From: Primula veris
Taxonomy: Eukaryota > Streptophyta > Magnoliopsida > Ericales > Primulaceae
Reading direction: 5' to 3'
NCBI GenBank assembly: GCA_963682055.1
Contig: OY821751.1
Coordinates: forward strand, 11,160,001 to 11,224,000
DNA length: 64,000 nt
Each line of letters starts with the position of its first letter. The first letter of the stretch is position 1. A program made the position numbers and the translations under genes. Under the pieces are notes generated by a model. The model was given only the letters and a program-made list of their open reading frames with translations, ran no database searches and was not told where the DNA came from. Shown here piece after piece: positions 12,159 to 22,921 of this stretch.

Positions 12159-12637
12159 CTCTGTTTTAAAATTCGCGCTACGTAGCGCGAAATAGCGTTT
12201 TTTTGGTAAAAAACGCAACGAAAAATCACGATTTTGGGTGGAATTGCGCTAAAATCGCGTTATAGGGGACCAAAAGCGCAAAAAGCGCGAAATTCTGGAC
12301 CAAAAGCGTAAATAGCGAGTAAAAAAAATAGCGGATCTAAATAATTAATATATATTGTATAATTTTCATAAAAGTGTCTGCAGTCCAGATGGTTGAGACA
12401 GTGCTGTGTTTTCCAGCAGACCCAGGTTCGAAACTCACCAATAACAATTTTTTTTTTTTTTTTTATTACTATCTAATATAACTATACATTTTTTTTTTTT
12501 AATATATATTCTAAAGTTTAGTGCATATTTAGGCAAAAAAAAATACACCGCCAAGCGCTACATAGCAACGCTATTAGCACTTTTAGCGTTTCTCTCGAAA
12601 AAACGCTACGATAACGATAACGCTATTTAAAACACTG
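12159..12637. mobile_element. hAT-type MITE inserted in an LTR TATA box
   Basis: A 479-bp non-coding element. Its left end is CTCTGTTTTAAAA and its right end reads CAGTGTTTTAAAT in reverse complement. It is flanked by perfect 8-bp repeats GTATAAAT at 12151-12158 and 12638-12645. The interior is full of AGCGC/GCGCT words (AAAAGCGCAAAAAGCGCG). The 8-bp duplication and CAGTG end point to hAT. The duplicated target is a TATA-like box. Confidence 0.85.
12370..12465 (+). repeat. tRNA-like (SINE-like) module within the MITE
   Basis: GATGGTTGAGACAGTGCTG resembles an RNA polymerase III A box and AGGTTCGAAACTC a B box, with about 30 bp between them. An 18-base poly-T follows (12447-12464). This resembles the head of a tRNA-derived plant SINE. 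Intact tRNA folding and a clear target duplication are not evident. Confidence 0.45.
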
Positions 12638-13207
12638 GTATAAATAGCCTAGACCTACAGTAATTTTGTAGACCCTTTTTACTAACGAGAACCATTTATT
12701 TTTCTTTTTTTTTTTCTTTCTTCATTCTCTCTAAAATTGTTTCCTTTCTTTTAAATATTTCCCTTATATTATATATTTGTTCTTGCTGCATTGTTGCACC
12801 TCCATTATCAACTTGATGAGCTTGATCAACATCGCTCTCACTTGCAATTTATTTTATAAATAAACATGTTCTTATCTCTCTCTTGTTATTTTACTTATTA
12901 CATAATTTATTGCATGTTCATTAGGTAGTTGCTTGAGCAAGAATTGACAACTCTTGTTCTCAGTATTTTATCTATATTTGCATTTTAGTTTAGGTTTAGT
13001 TTAATTAAAAACAAAGGCGTGAGCCTAATCTTGATAAAACTTATAGTAAAAATCGTATTTGAAATAATCTTGATAAAACTTATAGTTAACATTGTCTCTG
13101 TGGAACGAAATCTTACTTATCACAATAAAACTACGATTGGCCCTAGTACTCTTTCTATGTAAAATGGACTATTATTTTATAACACGTTTTAAGTAAGACC
13201 AAGTTTT

Positions 13208-13225
13208 TGGCGCCGCTGCTGGGGA
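13208..13225 (+). promoter_or_regulatory. Primer binding site, tRNA-Asp type
   Basis: TGGCGCCGCTGCTGGGGA closely matches the site complementary to the 3' end of plant tRNA-Asp used by Athila-like elements. It follows the LTR and precedes gag. The interval 13226-13990 is an AT-rich leader with no clear gene. Confidence 0.8.
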
Positions 13226-13989
13226 CAACGTTTAAATTGTTTTTAGTATTTTATTATCTATGGAATCTTGTTTTTAGTTAGTTGCTTTTGTTTGGATATT
13301 ATTGGTGTTGAAGTGATCAAAATTCGGAAAACCTTAAAAACCCTAGTCTCTGGAAACCATCTGCTCCGATTCGGATCAAACAGATCTATTCAGATCAGAC
13401 CTGAGTCGGATAACACAATATGAATCGGATCAGGCTGTCCAGAATTAATTTAATTCATTTAGAAAAGGTTTAATTTATTAATTCTTTAGTTTAATTAATT
13501 ACAAACTGGAAGTTAACTAATTTAGTTAAAGGTCCAGAATAAAAAGAAGAAAAATATATTCTTATAATTTTATTAATTTTTTAATTAATTTTAATCTATT
13601 AATTAAATTAAACAATTAAAAAATAGTAATAATTAATTCATTAAGTTTTCCAATCTCCACCCTGTTTGGATACGTGAACTTAAAATTTTAAAATAAATTT
13701 TAGCTTAGTAAACCAGTCTTCTCTGTTGGGTCACTTGGACACAGCAGAGGTTATTCTAGGATCAAAACGAAGATTTGAGCTCCTTCTGTATCTATTTCAG
13801 CCAAACCTCTGAGATATTATACGCACTCTGTAGCACGTAGACTTATCATCGGAGCACCTATTCCTCCTAGGACTAGCACCCCTAGGACCATCCAAATTGA
13901 TCACGTAGAAGAAGGAAACCCATTCGCAAACATAGTTCCTAATAATAGTGAAATGCTAGCGGAGAAAATAATAATAATGAACTTAATCA

Positions 13990-15344
13990 ACCCACGTTAG
14001 GCTACTACCTCTACCCCAGCATGGCGAATCACGCTTCGCCATTAGTCTTCCTGACTAGCATAGAACCCAGTCCCGTGTTAAAGGGAAATCTCTTAAATCG
14101 CGTCACTCCCTTCGAGGAGGTCGATCCGATAATCTGTACCACCTCGCCGATTTTGAGGCTGCCTGTAGTTTAAATCCTGAGGATGGAGCGTCAGCTGACA
14201 CTATCCGTATGACGCTCTTCCCTTTTTCATTGAGGGGAACAACTAAGTAATGGTTTAACAACTTAGCTCCTTGCTCAATCAACTCTTGGGATAACCTAGC
14301 TCAAGTATTTCTCGAAATGTTCTTTCCTGCTGACCGCACTATGTCGTTAGAATTGCAACTTCAGAACTTGAACATTAAGTCAGGGGAGAATTTTTGTGAA
14401 ACATGGGAGCATTTCCAGGACCTTCAAAGTGCGTGGCCCCATCATGGGTTCGCGCCAAATGTATTAACCTGTTTCTTTTATTTCGCCTTACATATGCACA
14501 TGAAACTATTGGTCACTTCCCATTATCAAGGAGACATACTCAGTTATCCGATAGCTAAGTGCGTCGCCTATTTTGACAAACTAGCCAAACAGGTTAGGGG
14601 ATGGGCAGTTACACCGATTGGAACAGATTCCCTCCACACGCCCAATTCTTCATGTGTGTTCGACCTTTCTGAACAACAGTTCACTAAATTCCAAACATCG
14701 CTCCCGCCTGACCCACTCGAACCAACATACCCAGTTCAAGACGTGATGTATACTCAATATCAATCAGGAGGAAATTTTTGTTGTCCTGGGCAAAGATTCG
14801 ATCAGCCATGGGAGAAAAAGTTGTATGTACCGGGCAATCATGATCACCCTAGTTTCAGTTATGGTAACCGGAATGCCGCCACGAATTCTCATATGCTACC
14901 GCCCCCACAACAACCAGCTATGTCTTCTAACTCTAATTATGATCGTAATTTTTCACATGCTTATACATCTAATGCTTCTACACAGGTGACATAGAAGGAT
15001 TTTCTAAGTTTGGAGGGCCGCATTACGAAAAGCATCGCGGATATGTTCAACAAATGAGGATTGAGCCGTCACAGATAGACATACTTCCAGCACAACCTGT
15101 TATGAATCCGAAAAATCAAATTAAGGAAGTGGTAAGAGAGGAGGTTATGCCAAATGGTAGTGACTATGTGAGGAAGTTAAGCGAGGTGATCGAATCGACA
15201 TCGACAGATCCGAAAGAGTTAGAAAGTGCTCAATTGAAGGAATTGGATAAAGAGAGTGAAGAATTGACCGTGTACTACGCAGCCATGGAGAGAGGTGATC
15301 GGCTTGAAAATGTGTTGTTTTTTATAAAGCCTTTTTCTACCTAG
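13990..15344 (+). pseudogene. Athila-like gag relic
   Basis: Broken frames encode a Ty3/gypsy capsid-type protein. HLADFEAACSLNPEDG is followed by DTIRMTLFPFSLRG and SINSWDNLAQVFLEMFFPAD, then WEHFQDLQSAWPHHGF (about 14140-14450), the usual order of the retrotransposon gag domain. A TAG interrupts near 14250 and another stop lies at 14992. A further 96-codon frame (15054-15344) rich in Glu/Lys is probably the gag C-terminus. Protease and pol are missing. The element ends before 15650, where another retrotransposon begins on the opposite strand. Confidence 0.7.
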
Positions 15345-15649
15345 CAAGAGTACTAGAGCCAATCATAGTAATAAAATTTATAAATCATAGCAACTACGAG
15401 TTCCCCCATGAGATTATGTAAAACAATTAAAATATATTTAAACACTAGTTTTTCTAGTTTTTTAAATCAATGATTAAGCTCGCACTATTGTCGTTCTTTT
15501 CTAAACTAAATAAACAAGAATAACTCATCAAGAATGGTTATCAATCCTTGCTTTTTATTATCTTACAACTAATCTAAAACAATAAATAAAAACGCATGAA
15601 TTAATATAAACAATAAATATAAAAATAAAGGGGTAGAAGGATATTACCG
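15345..15649. other. AT-rich junction region
   Basis: Nothing recognisable. It separates the truncated Athila-like element from the truncated minus-strand chromovirus; the breakpoint lies where integrase homology ends after ADKRRRPL. Confidence 0.5.
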
Positions 15650-17770
15650 AGTACCAAAGGTCTCCTCCTCTTATCCGCATAACTATTTTGCCTACTTCGA
15701 GCAGTCTCAAGCCTTTGTCGAATTAACTTAATCTTTTCTGTCGTCTCTTGAATCAATTGTGGTCCTAACATTTCCGCTTCTCCCACTTCGGTCCAACACA
15801 CCGGAGACCTACACGGCCGCCTGCATAAAGCCTCGAAAGGTGCCATGCCAATACTAGCTTGAAAGTTATTATTATACGCAAACTCCACTAAGGGTAGATG
15901 GCTCTCCCAGCCTCCCTTGAAGTCATTCACACATGCACGTAACATATCCTCTAGCACTTGGATAGTCTGCTCCGATTGTCCATCCGTTTGGGGATGAAAC
16001 GCCGTACTCATTGTCAACTTGGTTCCTAAGGCATTTTGCAATGCGCCCCAGAACCTCGACACAAACCTCGCGTCTCGATCCGATACTTTCGAAATCGGTA
16101 CCCCATGAAGTCTAACAATTTCCTTAATATACTTTCGTCCCAAGATTTCCACCGAATTCGTCATCTTGATTGCAATGAAGTGTACGGATTTGGTCAAACG
16201 GTCGACCACAACCTACACCGCGTCATTCCCACTTACCGACTTAGGTAAATTAGTCACAAAATCCATTGCTATCCTTTACCACTTCCATTCCGCCACCGGT
16301 AAAGGTTGGAGCATACCCGCCGGCCTTTGGTGTTCCGCTTTCACTTGCTGGCAAGTTAGGCACTTGCTAACATATGAACCTACATCTCGTTTCATTCCGG
16401 GCCACCAAAATTGTCTCTTCGCATCATGATACATTTTTGTTCTGCCGGGGTGAACGGCTAATCGGGAGTGGTGAAACTCCTTTAATACATCGTTCCTCAT
16501 GTTTTCTGTCACATAAGTCCTTCCCTTAAATCGTAGTCCTCCATCGGTTCTTTTCGTCCAACCATCTAGTCCTTCGCTAGAACTCATCTGTTTCTCATAG
16601 CTCGCCTCTTTCTCGTCCCCATCTTGTGCTTCCAGAACCCTACTCACAAGTTCCGGTTGTACCACTATTGTGTACAAAGTCCCCACATTATCATGTCCCA
16701 ACTCCAAGTCGAACTCGTTTACTTTTCCCATCATCCTCCATTCGTCGATCACCATGCGCTAAGGTCGCATGGGACTTTCGACTCAAAGTATCAACCACTA
16801 CATTGGCCTTTCCCGGATGATAGTGCAAGTCGTAGTCGTATTGTTCTAGATATTCCATCCATCGTCGTTGTCGCATATTTAGATCACCTTGGGTAAAAAT
16901 ATGCCCTAAGCTGTTGTGATCCGAAAACACTTCGAACTTTTCCCCGAACAGATAATGCCTCCATATCTTCAACGCATGAACTATTGCCGCTAGCTCTAGG
17001 TCATGAGTCGGATAGTTCTTTTCGTGAATCTTTAGTTGTCGCGAAGCATATGCGATAACCTTTCCGTCTTGCATCAAGACGCAACCCAAACCTTCCTTTA
17101 AAGCATCGCAATACACCTGGTAATTCTTCACTTGCTCCGGAATAACTAGTATGGGGGAACTAGTCTACCGCTTCTTGAGCTCTAGGAAAGCTTTCTCGCA
17201 AGCCTCACTCCACACGAACTTCACCCCTTTCTTGGTAAGGTAAGTCATAGGAGTCGCTAACTTCGAGAAATCCTTGACGAACCGTCGATAGTACCCCGCT
17301 AAACCCAAGAAACTTCGAATTTCGAACACATTCTTCGGTTGTGCTCATTTTGAAACCGCCTCAATTTTCGTTGCATCCACCTTTACCCCTTCTTCCGAGA
17401 TTACATGTCCAAGAAATTTCACCTCATTTAGCCAAAACTCACATTTGCTAAACTTTCCATAAAGTTGGTGCTCTCTCAACGTGAGCAACGGTAAACGGAG
17501 ATGCTTCTCATGTTCCTCTCTTGAACTCGAGTAAATCAAGATATCGTCGACGAAGATCACCACGAACTTGTCGAGATACTCCTTAAAGATCCGGTTCATT
17601 AACTCCATAAATGCTGCTGGCGCATTAGTTAACCCAAATGGCATGACCACAAACTCGTAGTGACCATACCGGGTCCTAAAGGCCGTTTTCGAAATATCCT
17701 CATCTTTCACCCTCAATTGGTGATAGCCTGATCGCAAGTCGATTTTTGAAAAGAACGTGTACCCAAGATG
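15650..17770 (-). pseudogene. Chromovirus pol relic: RT, RNase H, integrase
   Basis: RT enters at [16 protein letters not shown] and has [10 protein letters not shown] and the catalytic FVDDILIYS (about 17770-17345). RNase H follows with [18 protein letters not shown] and VFSDHNSL (17131 to about 16800). The integrase zinc finger (HHSRLAVHPG ... CLTCQQVKAEH) is at about 16480-16320, and the integrase core with [12 protein letters not shown] and [12 protein letters not shown] at 16209-15650. Protease and the first RT motifs are deleted. Stops and frameshifts separate the blocks. The reading frame leaves the family consensus after ADKRRRPL. Confidence 0.85.
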
Positions 17771-17810
17771 AGCACACAAGAACCATACCTTGTACATTTG
17801 CCGGATCTCC

Positions 17811-18272
17811 TTAGTTTGGCAACTGTGGCAAGGCATAAAGACGAGCTTGAATTGGTGGGTTTCTTTGCGATCCTCGGTTTCCCCCATGATTTCCTCGGTT
17901 TCCCGGGCCTTGATAGCTTCCTCGGTAGTTCCCACGGTCCCCCCCTCCTTGGTGATTACCTCGAAACCCTCCCCCTTGGTTCCCAGGTAATTGGTGTTGT
18001 GGCACAAATTCTTGTACTCTTGGTGGTAGTGGTGGTAGCCTAGGTTGGTTAAAAGGCCGGTTGGTGTCGATTCTTCCTTGTCCCAAAGTACAAGCACTTG
18101 CCGTATGTCCAAACCGGTTGCATGTCCTACATTGGACTCTAAGGCACTCGTATTGTCGATAATTCACATCTCCACAGGTGAAACACGCCCTCTTCATTAT
18201 GGTGTTGGTTGGTAGTGGGTTAAAACCCCTATCTCGTCTTCCCTGTTGTTGAAACCGTGAATTATTCGCCAT
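17811..18272 (-). pseudogene. Chromovirus gag C-terminal zinc-knuckle fragment
   Basis: About 150 codons with two nucleocapsid-type knuckles, [14 protein letters not shown] and [14 protein letters not shown], followed by a Gly/Arg/Asn-rich tail ([15 protein letters not shown]) suited to RNA binding. The capsid part of gag is absent upstream, where a 70-bp tandem array lies instead. Downstream the frame stops and DNA passes straight into RT. Confidence 0.75.
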
Positions 18273-18300
18273 ATCCCAAGTCCGCGAATTATTTGGAAAA

Positions 18301-18725
18301 CGACCGATCGTTTTTGATCAAAATCCTTCCAGTGAGGTCACCAAAAATTCGACCGATCGTTTTGGGAAAACGACCGATCGTTTTTGGTACAAATCCTTCT
18401 AGTGAGGTCAGAAAAATTTTGACTGATCATTTTGGGCAAACGACCGATCGTTTTTGGTACAATTTCTTCCAGTGAGGTCAGAAAAATTTAGACCGATCGT
18501 TTTGGGCAAACGACCGATCGTTTTTGGTTCAATTTCTTCCAGTGAGGTCAGAAAAATTTCGACCGATCGTTTTGGGCAAACGACCGATCGTTTTTGGTTC
18601 AATTTTTTCCAGTGAGGTCAGAAAAATTTCGACCGATCGTTTTGGGCAAACGACCGATCGTTTTTGGTACAATTTCTTCCAGTGAGGTCCGAAAAAATTC
18701 GACCGATCATTTCTACTGACGACCG
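18301..18725. repeat. 70-bp tandem array with CGACCGATCG palindrome, 6 copies
   Basis: CGACCGATCGTTTTTGG starts at 18301, 18371, 18441, 18511, 18581 and 18651. Each unit has two CGACCGATCGTTT words, one on either side of TTGGGCAAA, plus a CAGTGAGGTCAGAAAAATTT spacer. It lies in the leader/gag region of the minus-strand chromovirus. A shorter, diverged version is at 32960-33150 in the sister element. Confidence 0.9.
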
Positions 18726-19369
18726 ATCGTTAAACAGCAGAAAATAAAGATTCAAAAACGCAAAATTTCTCAACACTCGTAATATCCTACATGGCATATA
18801 TCATACAAATAACCCATTTAAGTCCACAAACTTATTACGATCAACATCCATTCGCGTAAAAGGTACTTTAACAAACAAGTTAATAATATGAAAATGCACA
18901 ACGTAAAATCATCTACTTCACAATTTTCGCACTTTAATACATCATTACAACTTGACATGCAACTTACACCTCATACACACTATATCAATTTACACACGCA
19001 TACAAACAACACAAAAGTGCGAGGGATAACCCATCACGATTCGTTATCCTAAAGCACCCGAGCGTCCTCGCATACTCTAGAATTCCACATCGCTAAGGTA
19101 TTCCTTCACACATACCGACGAGAGGTCCACCCACTAGTTTGGCGAGCCGGAATCAACAAGCGTCCTTATTGTCCCCAACTTGCCTCACATGTGGACTTTC
19201 CTTCCATCAACTACTACTAAATACTATCTACATGTCTTAAGCTAAATGCAACACACCGTTTTAGAAAAAGTTTAAGTTTTTGGAAAAGTTTTGTGAAAAT
19301 GATACGATGGATCTTGGTCCAATGGTTACCCATCTTCCTGTCGTCCCAAAGTATACAAGAATCTAGTTA

Positions 19370-19381
19370 GCTATGATACCA
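19370..19381 (-). promoter_or_regulatory. Primer binding site, initiator tRNA-Met type
   Basis: Minus-strand TGGTATCATAGC, one mismatch from the canonical TGGTATCAGAGC, three bases after the LTR end. The leader between here and the 70-bp array (18726-19369) carries no gene I can see. Confidence 0.8.
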
Positions 19382-19384
19382 ACT

Positions 19385-21256
19385 TGTCACGCCCCAAATT
19401 CCATAAACACGGATATCGAGGCATGACCTTTTTAAATAAAAGGAAAACGAAACCTGTTGGTACAAAATTAAAATTTTTAAAAGAAAACATTTGCGAGCTA
19501 AAGGAACAATCAATCAATTACATAAAAAAAAAGTTTGCCAAACACGGCTACAAAACGTAATGATTTTAACAAAGTTAAAAGAAAAGAAAAACAACGAATG
19601 TAATTTGCCCGTAGGCTACAAGCTTAAAAAGATAGTCTAACAAAAAGAAAGCAATAGAAAGAAGCCCTGAGCCCATGCGATATCTTGCTAATGCTCCTAA
19701 CCAAACGCCTCAGCCTAAGTTGTACCTGAAATACAAAACTGTAACGGTGAGTCCCACGCACATACCTAGACGGGACGGAACCATAAATACCGTCACTCCA
19801 TCCCATAAATGCAAGAACTCACAAACAACAACTACGATAAACAACGTATAAAAGAACTAATAATAACATCGAACAACGAAATAAATTAAATAAACATCTA
19901 TAGCAAACATGGACCTCTCATGCCACCTACCCCAGTCCGTAAGGTAGGTCATTCCCTATCCCCTCGGCCGTCTTCTGTCCCCGGAATTAGGAAGAGACAG
20001 AGACCATTGCTAATATAAAAGTAGATTTAAAGTGCGCACTTGGACCTCTCATGCCACTCGTCCCAGTCCGTAAGACGAGTCATTACATATCCCCTCGGCC
20101 GTCTTCTGTCCCCGGAATTAGGAAGAGACAGAGAACATAGCTAACATAAAAATAAATATAGTGCACCCTAGGACCTCTCATGCCACTCGCCCCAGTCCGT
20201 AAGACGAGTCATTCCCTATCCCCTCGGCCGTCTTCTGTCCCCGGAATTAGGAAGAGACAGAGACCATTGCCACTACAGCTAAATCACAAGGCCTCGGCCA
20301 ATAATATAAAACCATTCAACTAATCACATCTCATACGGCCTCGGCCAATAATATAAATCCACACAAATAACACATTCTCATATGTCACTTTGACGCAATT
20401 CAACAAAGCAAATAAGCGTAGGTACTAGATTCACAACTAGCCAACCAACTCTATCAATATAAAATTCCATTCAGGCATTTTAACAAACACCTTGTATACG
20501 CAATATAAAACCCATCATTATTCAACAATAATTTACCCAATTCTATCAACATCCATAATAACACATAATCAACGCATAAAACACGCAACCCATTAATATT
20601 CTCATTAATCCGAAATTAAAAGACTAAATCCTCAACTACTCCAAAATCAAATAAGTGAATTAAACGTACAACAAATAAACCCAATTATCAATTTAAGAAC
20701 ATAATTAAGATAAAAGGCAAAAATCCCCCAATTTATAATAAACACAAAACCAAAACCTAACATACACACTCGTCTAGGCGCAATGGATAACCCCCGTTAC
20801 CTTAGAGCGTATAGGAGATGCTTCCGGTATGAACCCGCTAACGTGGTTTCTTCTTCTTCTTCTTCTTTCTTTTCTCTCTTTTCTCTCTTTTTCTCTCTTG
20901 CTTTTGGGCTGATTTTAGGTTTAAGATTTTAAAAAGTGGCTGAAAATTGTTTAGAAAAACTGTTTTGAGATAGTTTGTGGTAACGAATTATTTGGTCCCC
21001 AAAGTTCTAAAACTTAACTCTAAATCCAAAAATATAGTTTTACTACTCAAAAATAACAAATCTTTAGAAACAAACCTATTAGATCCTTTTTATTTATAAA
21101 ATTAGTAACAGGTTTTTAAAATAAAGTTTTTGGAAGAGTTTCGGTTTTTGGCTAAAAATTAGTCGAGTGACCGGTTTTTTGGTAAAATTTGAATAAAACG
21201 TTTTTGGATAAATTAAATCATAAATAAAATCACTTATAAAAATACGGGATGTTACA
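19385..21256 (-). repeat. Chromovirus 5' LTR (minus), 1872 bp
   Basis: Minus strand from TGTAACATCCCGTATTT to GGGGCGTGACA. Contains three ~130-bp tandem units (GGACCTCTCATGCCA at 19911, 20042, 20171), each with the complementary words CCTCGGCCGTCTTCTGTCC and GGGACGACAGG-type arms. Near the 3' end is a conserved block before the TSS-like region (GTGGGACTCACCGTTACAG in minus reading). Also present is the palindrome GGCCGAGGCC. Confidence 0.85.
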
Positions 21257-21789
21257 AAAAATTAGATGCAAAATACTTCAGCATCAAAGAAGCACTGCAA
21301 TATATCAGTTGAAAATCAGTGTTTTCCAGGATGCACTTGTTAGTACACAACAACAAAAAGGGAAAGTAATTTTGTAATCTCCAATTAAAAAGATATTGCA
21401 AATCAAGTGTTAACTAGTAAGTTAACCCACATCGGTCTCGAACAATATTTTGAAAAGCTCGCAACATTGCGTACAATAGCCCTTAGCGGAAAAAAAAAAG
21501 CGCATACTATTTAAGGGGTAAAACACAAAAAGCGAAATTTTTTTGCAAAAAAGCGCAAAAAGCTTAGAAAATATATGCAATTAGGCTTGATAGTTCTAAA
21601 TTGTTCTTCAGTTTCACCACTTGTGAGGTTGTATATGCTGGTGCCAATGGGCTCACAAGCAGAATTAGAACCGGTAAAGTATATGCAATGAGGTATATGC
21701 AATGAGGCTTGGCAGTTCTAAATTTACAAGTATCAACCAAAGAAGAAGATTCTTAGAACGAGCATTGACTATTGTCTGTGAAGGTTTTT
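21257..21789. other. Non-coding stretch between chromovirus and LINE
   Basis: Contains AGCG-rich words (about 21490-21560, AAAAAGCGCAAAAAGC) like those in the MITE at 12159-12637, probably a decayed relative. A duplicated word TATGCAATGAGG lies near 21680-21705. No gene seen. Confidence 0.45.
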
Positions 21790-21847
21790 AACCCTAGAGA
21801 GAGAAAGATTGAGACGATTAGGGTGAATAGCCCTAGCTGCTGCCAGC

Positions 21848-22702
21848 ATGCCTGATCATGCTATTTCAACGCCGGAGAGAGATAAGATGAGAACGACATA
21901 TAAAAATGACCAACTAATGAAGTCTGATTCACCCCCCACTAAATTTTTTGCATAGGTTGTCAAATCTCAACCGATGAAGACAAAAATAGCACTAAAGGAA
22001 ATTCAATCTTATAGAGGAGAACCTTTAATACATTTTAATGCTGAAGATGTTCGAATATTATCGGAACCGTTCAAATATACAGTGGTCGGAAAATTTTCTC
22101 ATGATAAGTCGGATATCGCTACAATAAAATAAAAAATCAATACCTTTGACTTAAAAGCTGCATATAGTATAGGGGTTATTGATCACATGCATATTATTAT
22201 ACGTTATTTTCACGAAGAGGATTCCTTGAGACTCTGGTTAAAATATATTTGGTATATTGGATCTAAACCCATGCGTACATTCAAATGGACCTACGACTTT
22301 AACCCTGATCATGAATCCCCTATTTGTCAGTTTGGCTATCTTTACCAAAATTATCAATTCATCTTTATAACACTTCTAGCATTTTCTCTATTGCCAAAGC
22401 ATTTGGAAACCCTCTTAAGGTTGATGAGCCTACTGCTAATCTAACAAGGTCTGGGCTAGCCCGTATTTGTGTGGAAGTTAATCTTAAAAAACAACATGTT
22501 ACTAGATTTCGATGATTCCGAAGGTTTCTGGCAATATGCGGATTTTGAAAACTTGCCTAATTTCTGTTCCCACTGCAATAAGCAAGGGCATAAACTGGAA
22601 GATTGCCTCTTTAAAACAAAAATACTGACGAAGACAAAAAAAAAAAATATAAATGACAAGACTGAAGAAAACCAAAAAAAGCACACACACACAAACAAGT
22701 AA
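21848..22702 (+). pseudogene. LINE ORF1: DUF4283-like RNA-binding domain plus zinc knuckle
   Basis: ATG 21848 opens MPDHAISTPERDK. Early stops occur (after KFFA and after DIATIK), and frameshifts near 22326 and 22460. The body contains KYTVVGKFSH, then a region ending in SGLARICVEVNLKK and FWQYADFENLPNFCSHC, followed by the knuckle CSHCNKQGHKLEDC. This order (DUF4283, then CCHC) is that of plant L1 ORF1. A Lys-rich tail follows. The sequence up to the LTR at 22922 and from 24875 to about 25203 is likely the rest of ORF1. Confidence 0.7.
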
Positions 22703-22921
22703 ATTCTGCCGAAACCAAAGGAACAAAAGGCCAACTAATACAATACCAATAAAATCTCTCAATCTCACAAAAATAATGATAAGGTAGAATCCACCTGAGA
22801 ATGGGTGTCAAGGAAATTTGGATCTACAAATAAAGAGATTGGGGCAGAAGCAGTGGTCATTTAAATAAAGCAAGAAAATACCATAGTTTCAGACAAAGCA
22901 CAACAAACATTGGAAGATAAT

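Larger units (their letters stand above)
11700..13205 (+). repeat. Athila-like retrotransposon 5' LTR (start approximate)
   Basis: The 3' boundary is set by the tRNA-Asp-type primer binding site at 13208. The 5' end is not visible; a TG near 11728 is possible. A TATA-like word GTATAAAT lies at 12151 and was duplicated by a MITE insertion. Words like CCGAATCAGACACCTCTGAT recur in the LTR (about 11983, 12078) and again in the leader (about 13365-13440). No matching 3' LTR lies in the window, so the element is truncated on the right. Confidence 0.5.
15650..21256 (-). mobile_element. Tekay/Del-like Ty3/gypsy chromovirus, truncated, minus strand
   Basis: In minus-strand order: 5' LTR (21256-19385), tRNA-Met primer site, leader with a 70-bp palindromic repeat array, gag zinc knuckles, RT, RNase H and integrase. 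The integrase is cut off within its C-terminal part at about 15650, and no 3' LTR remains. Same family as 30532-39899 and the solo LTR 22922-24874. A deletion fuses the gag C-terminus directly to mid-RT, and several stops and frameshifts show it is dead. Confidence 0.85.

Noticed and set aside
12378..12440. Functional tRNA gene
   Set aside because: A- and B-box-like words are present but I cannot form a proper acceptor stem or anticodon arm; SINE-like origin is more likely.
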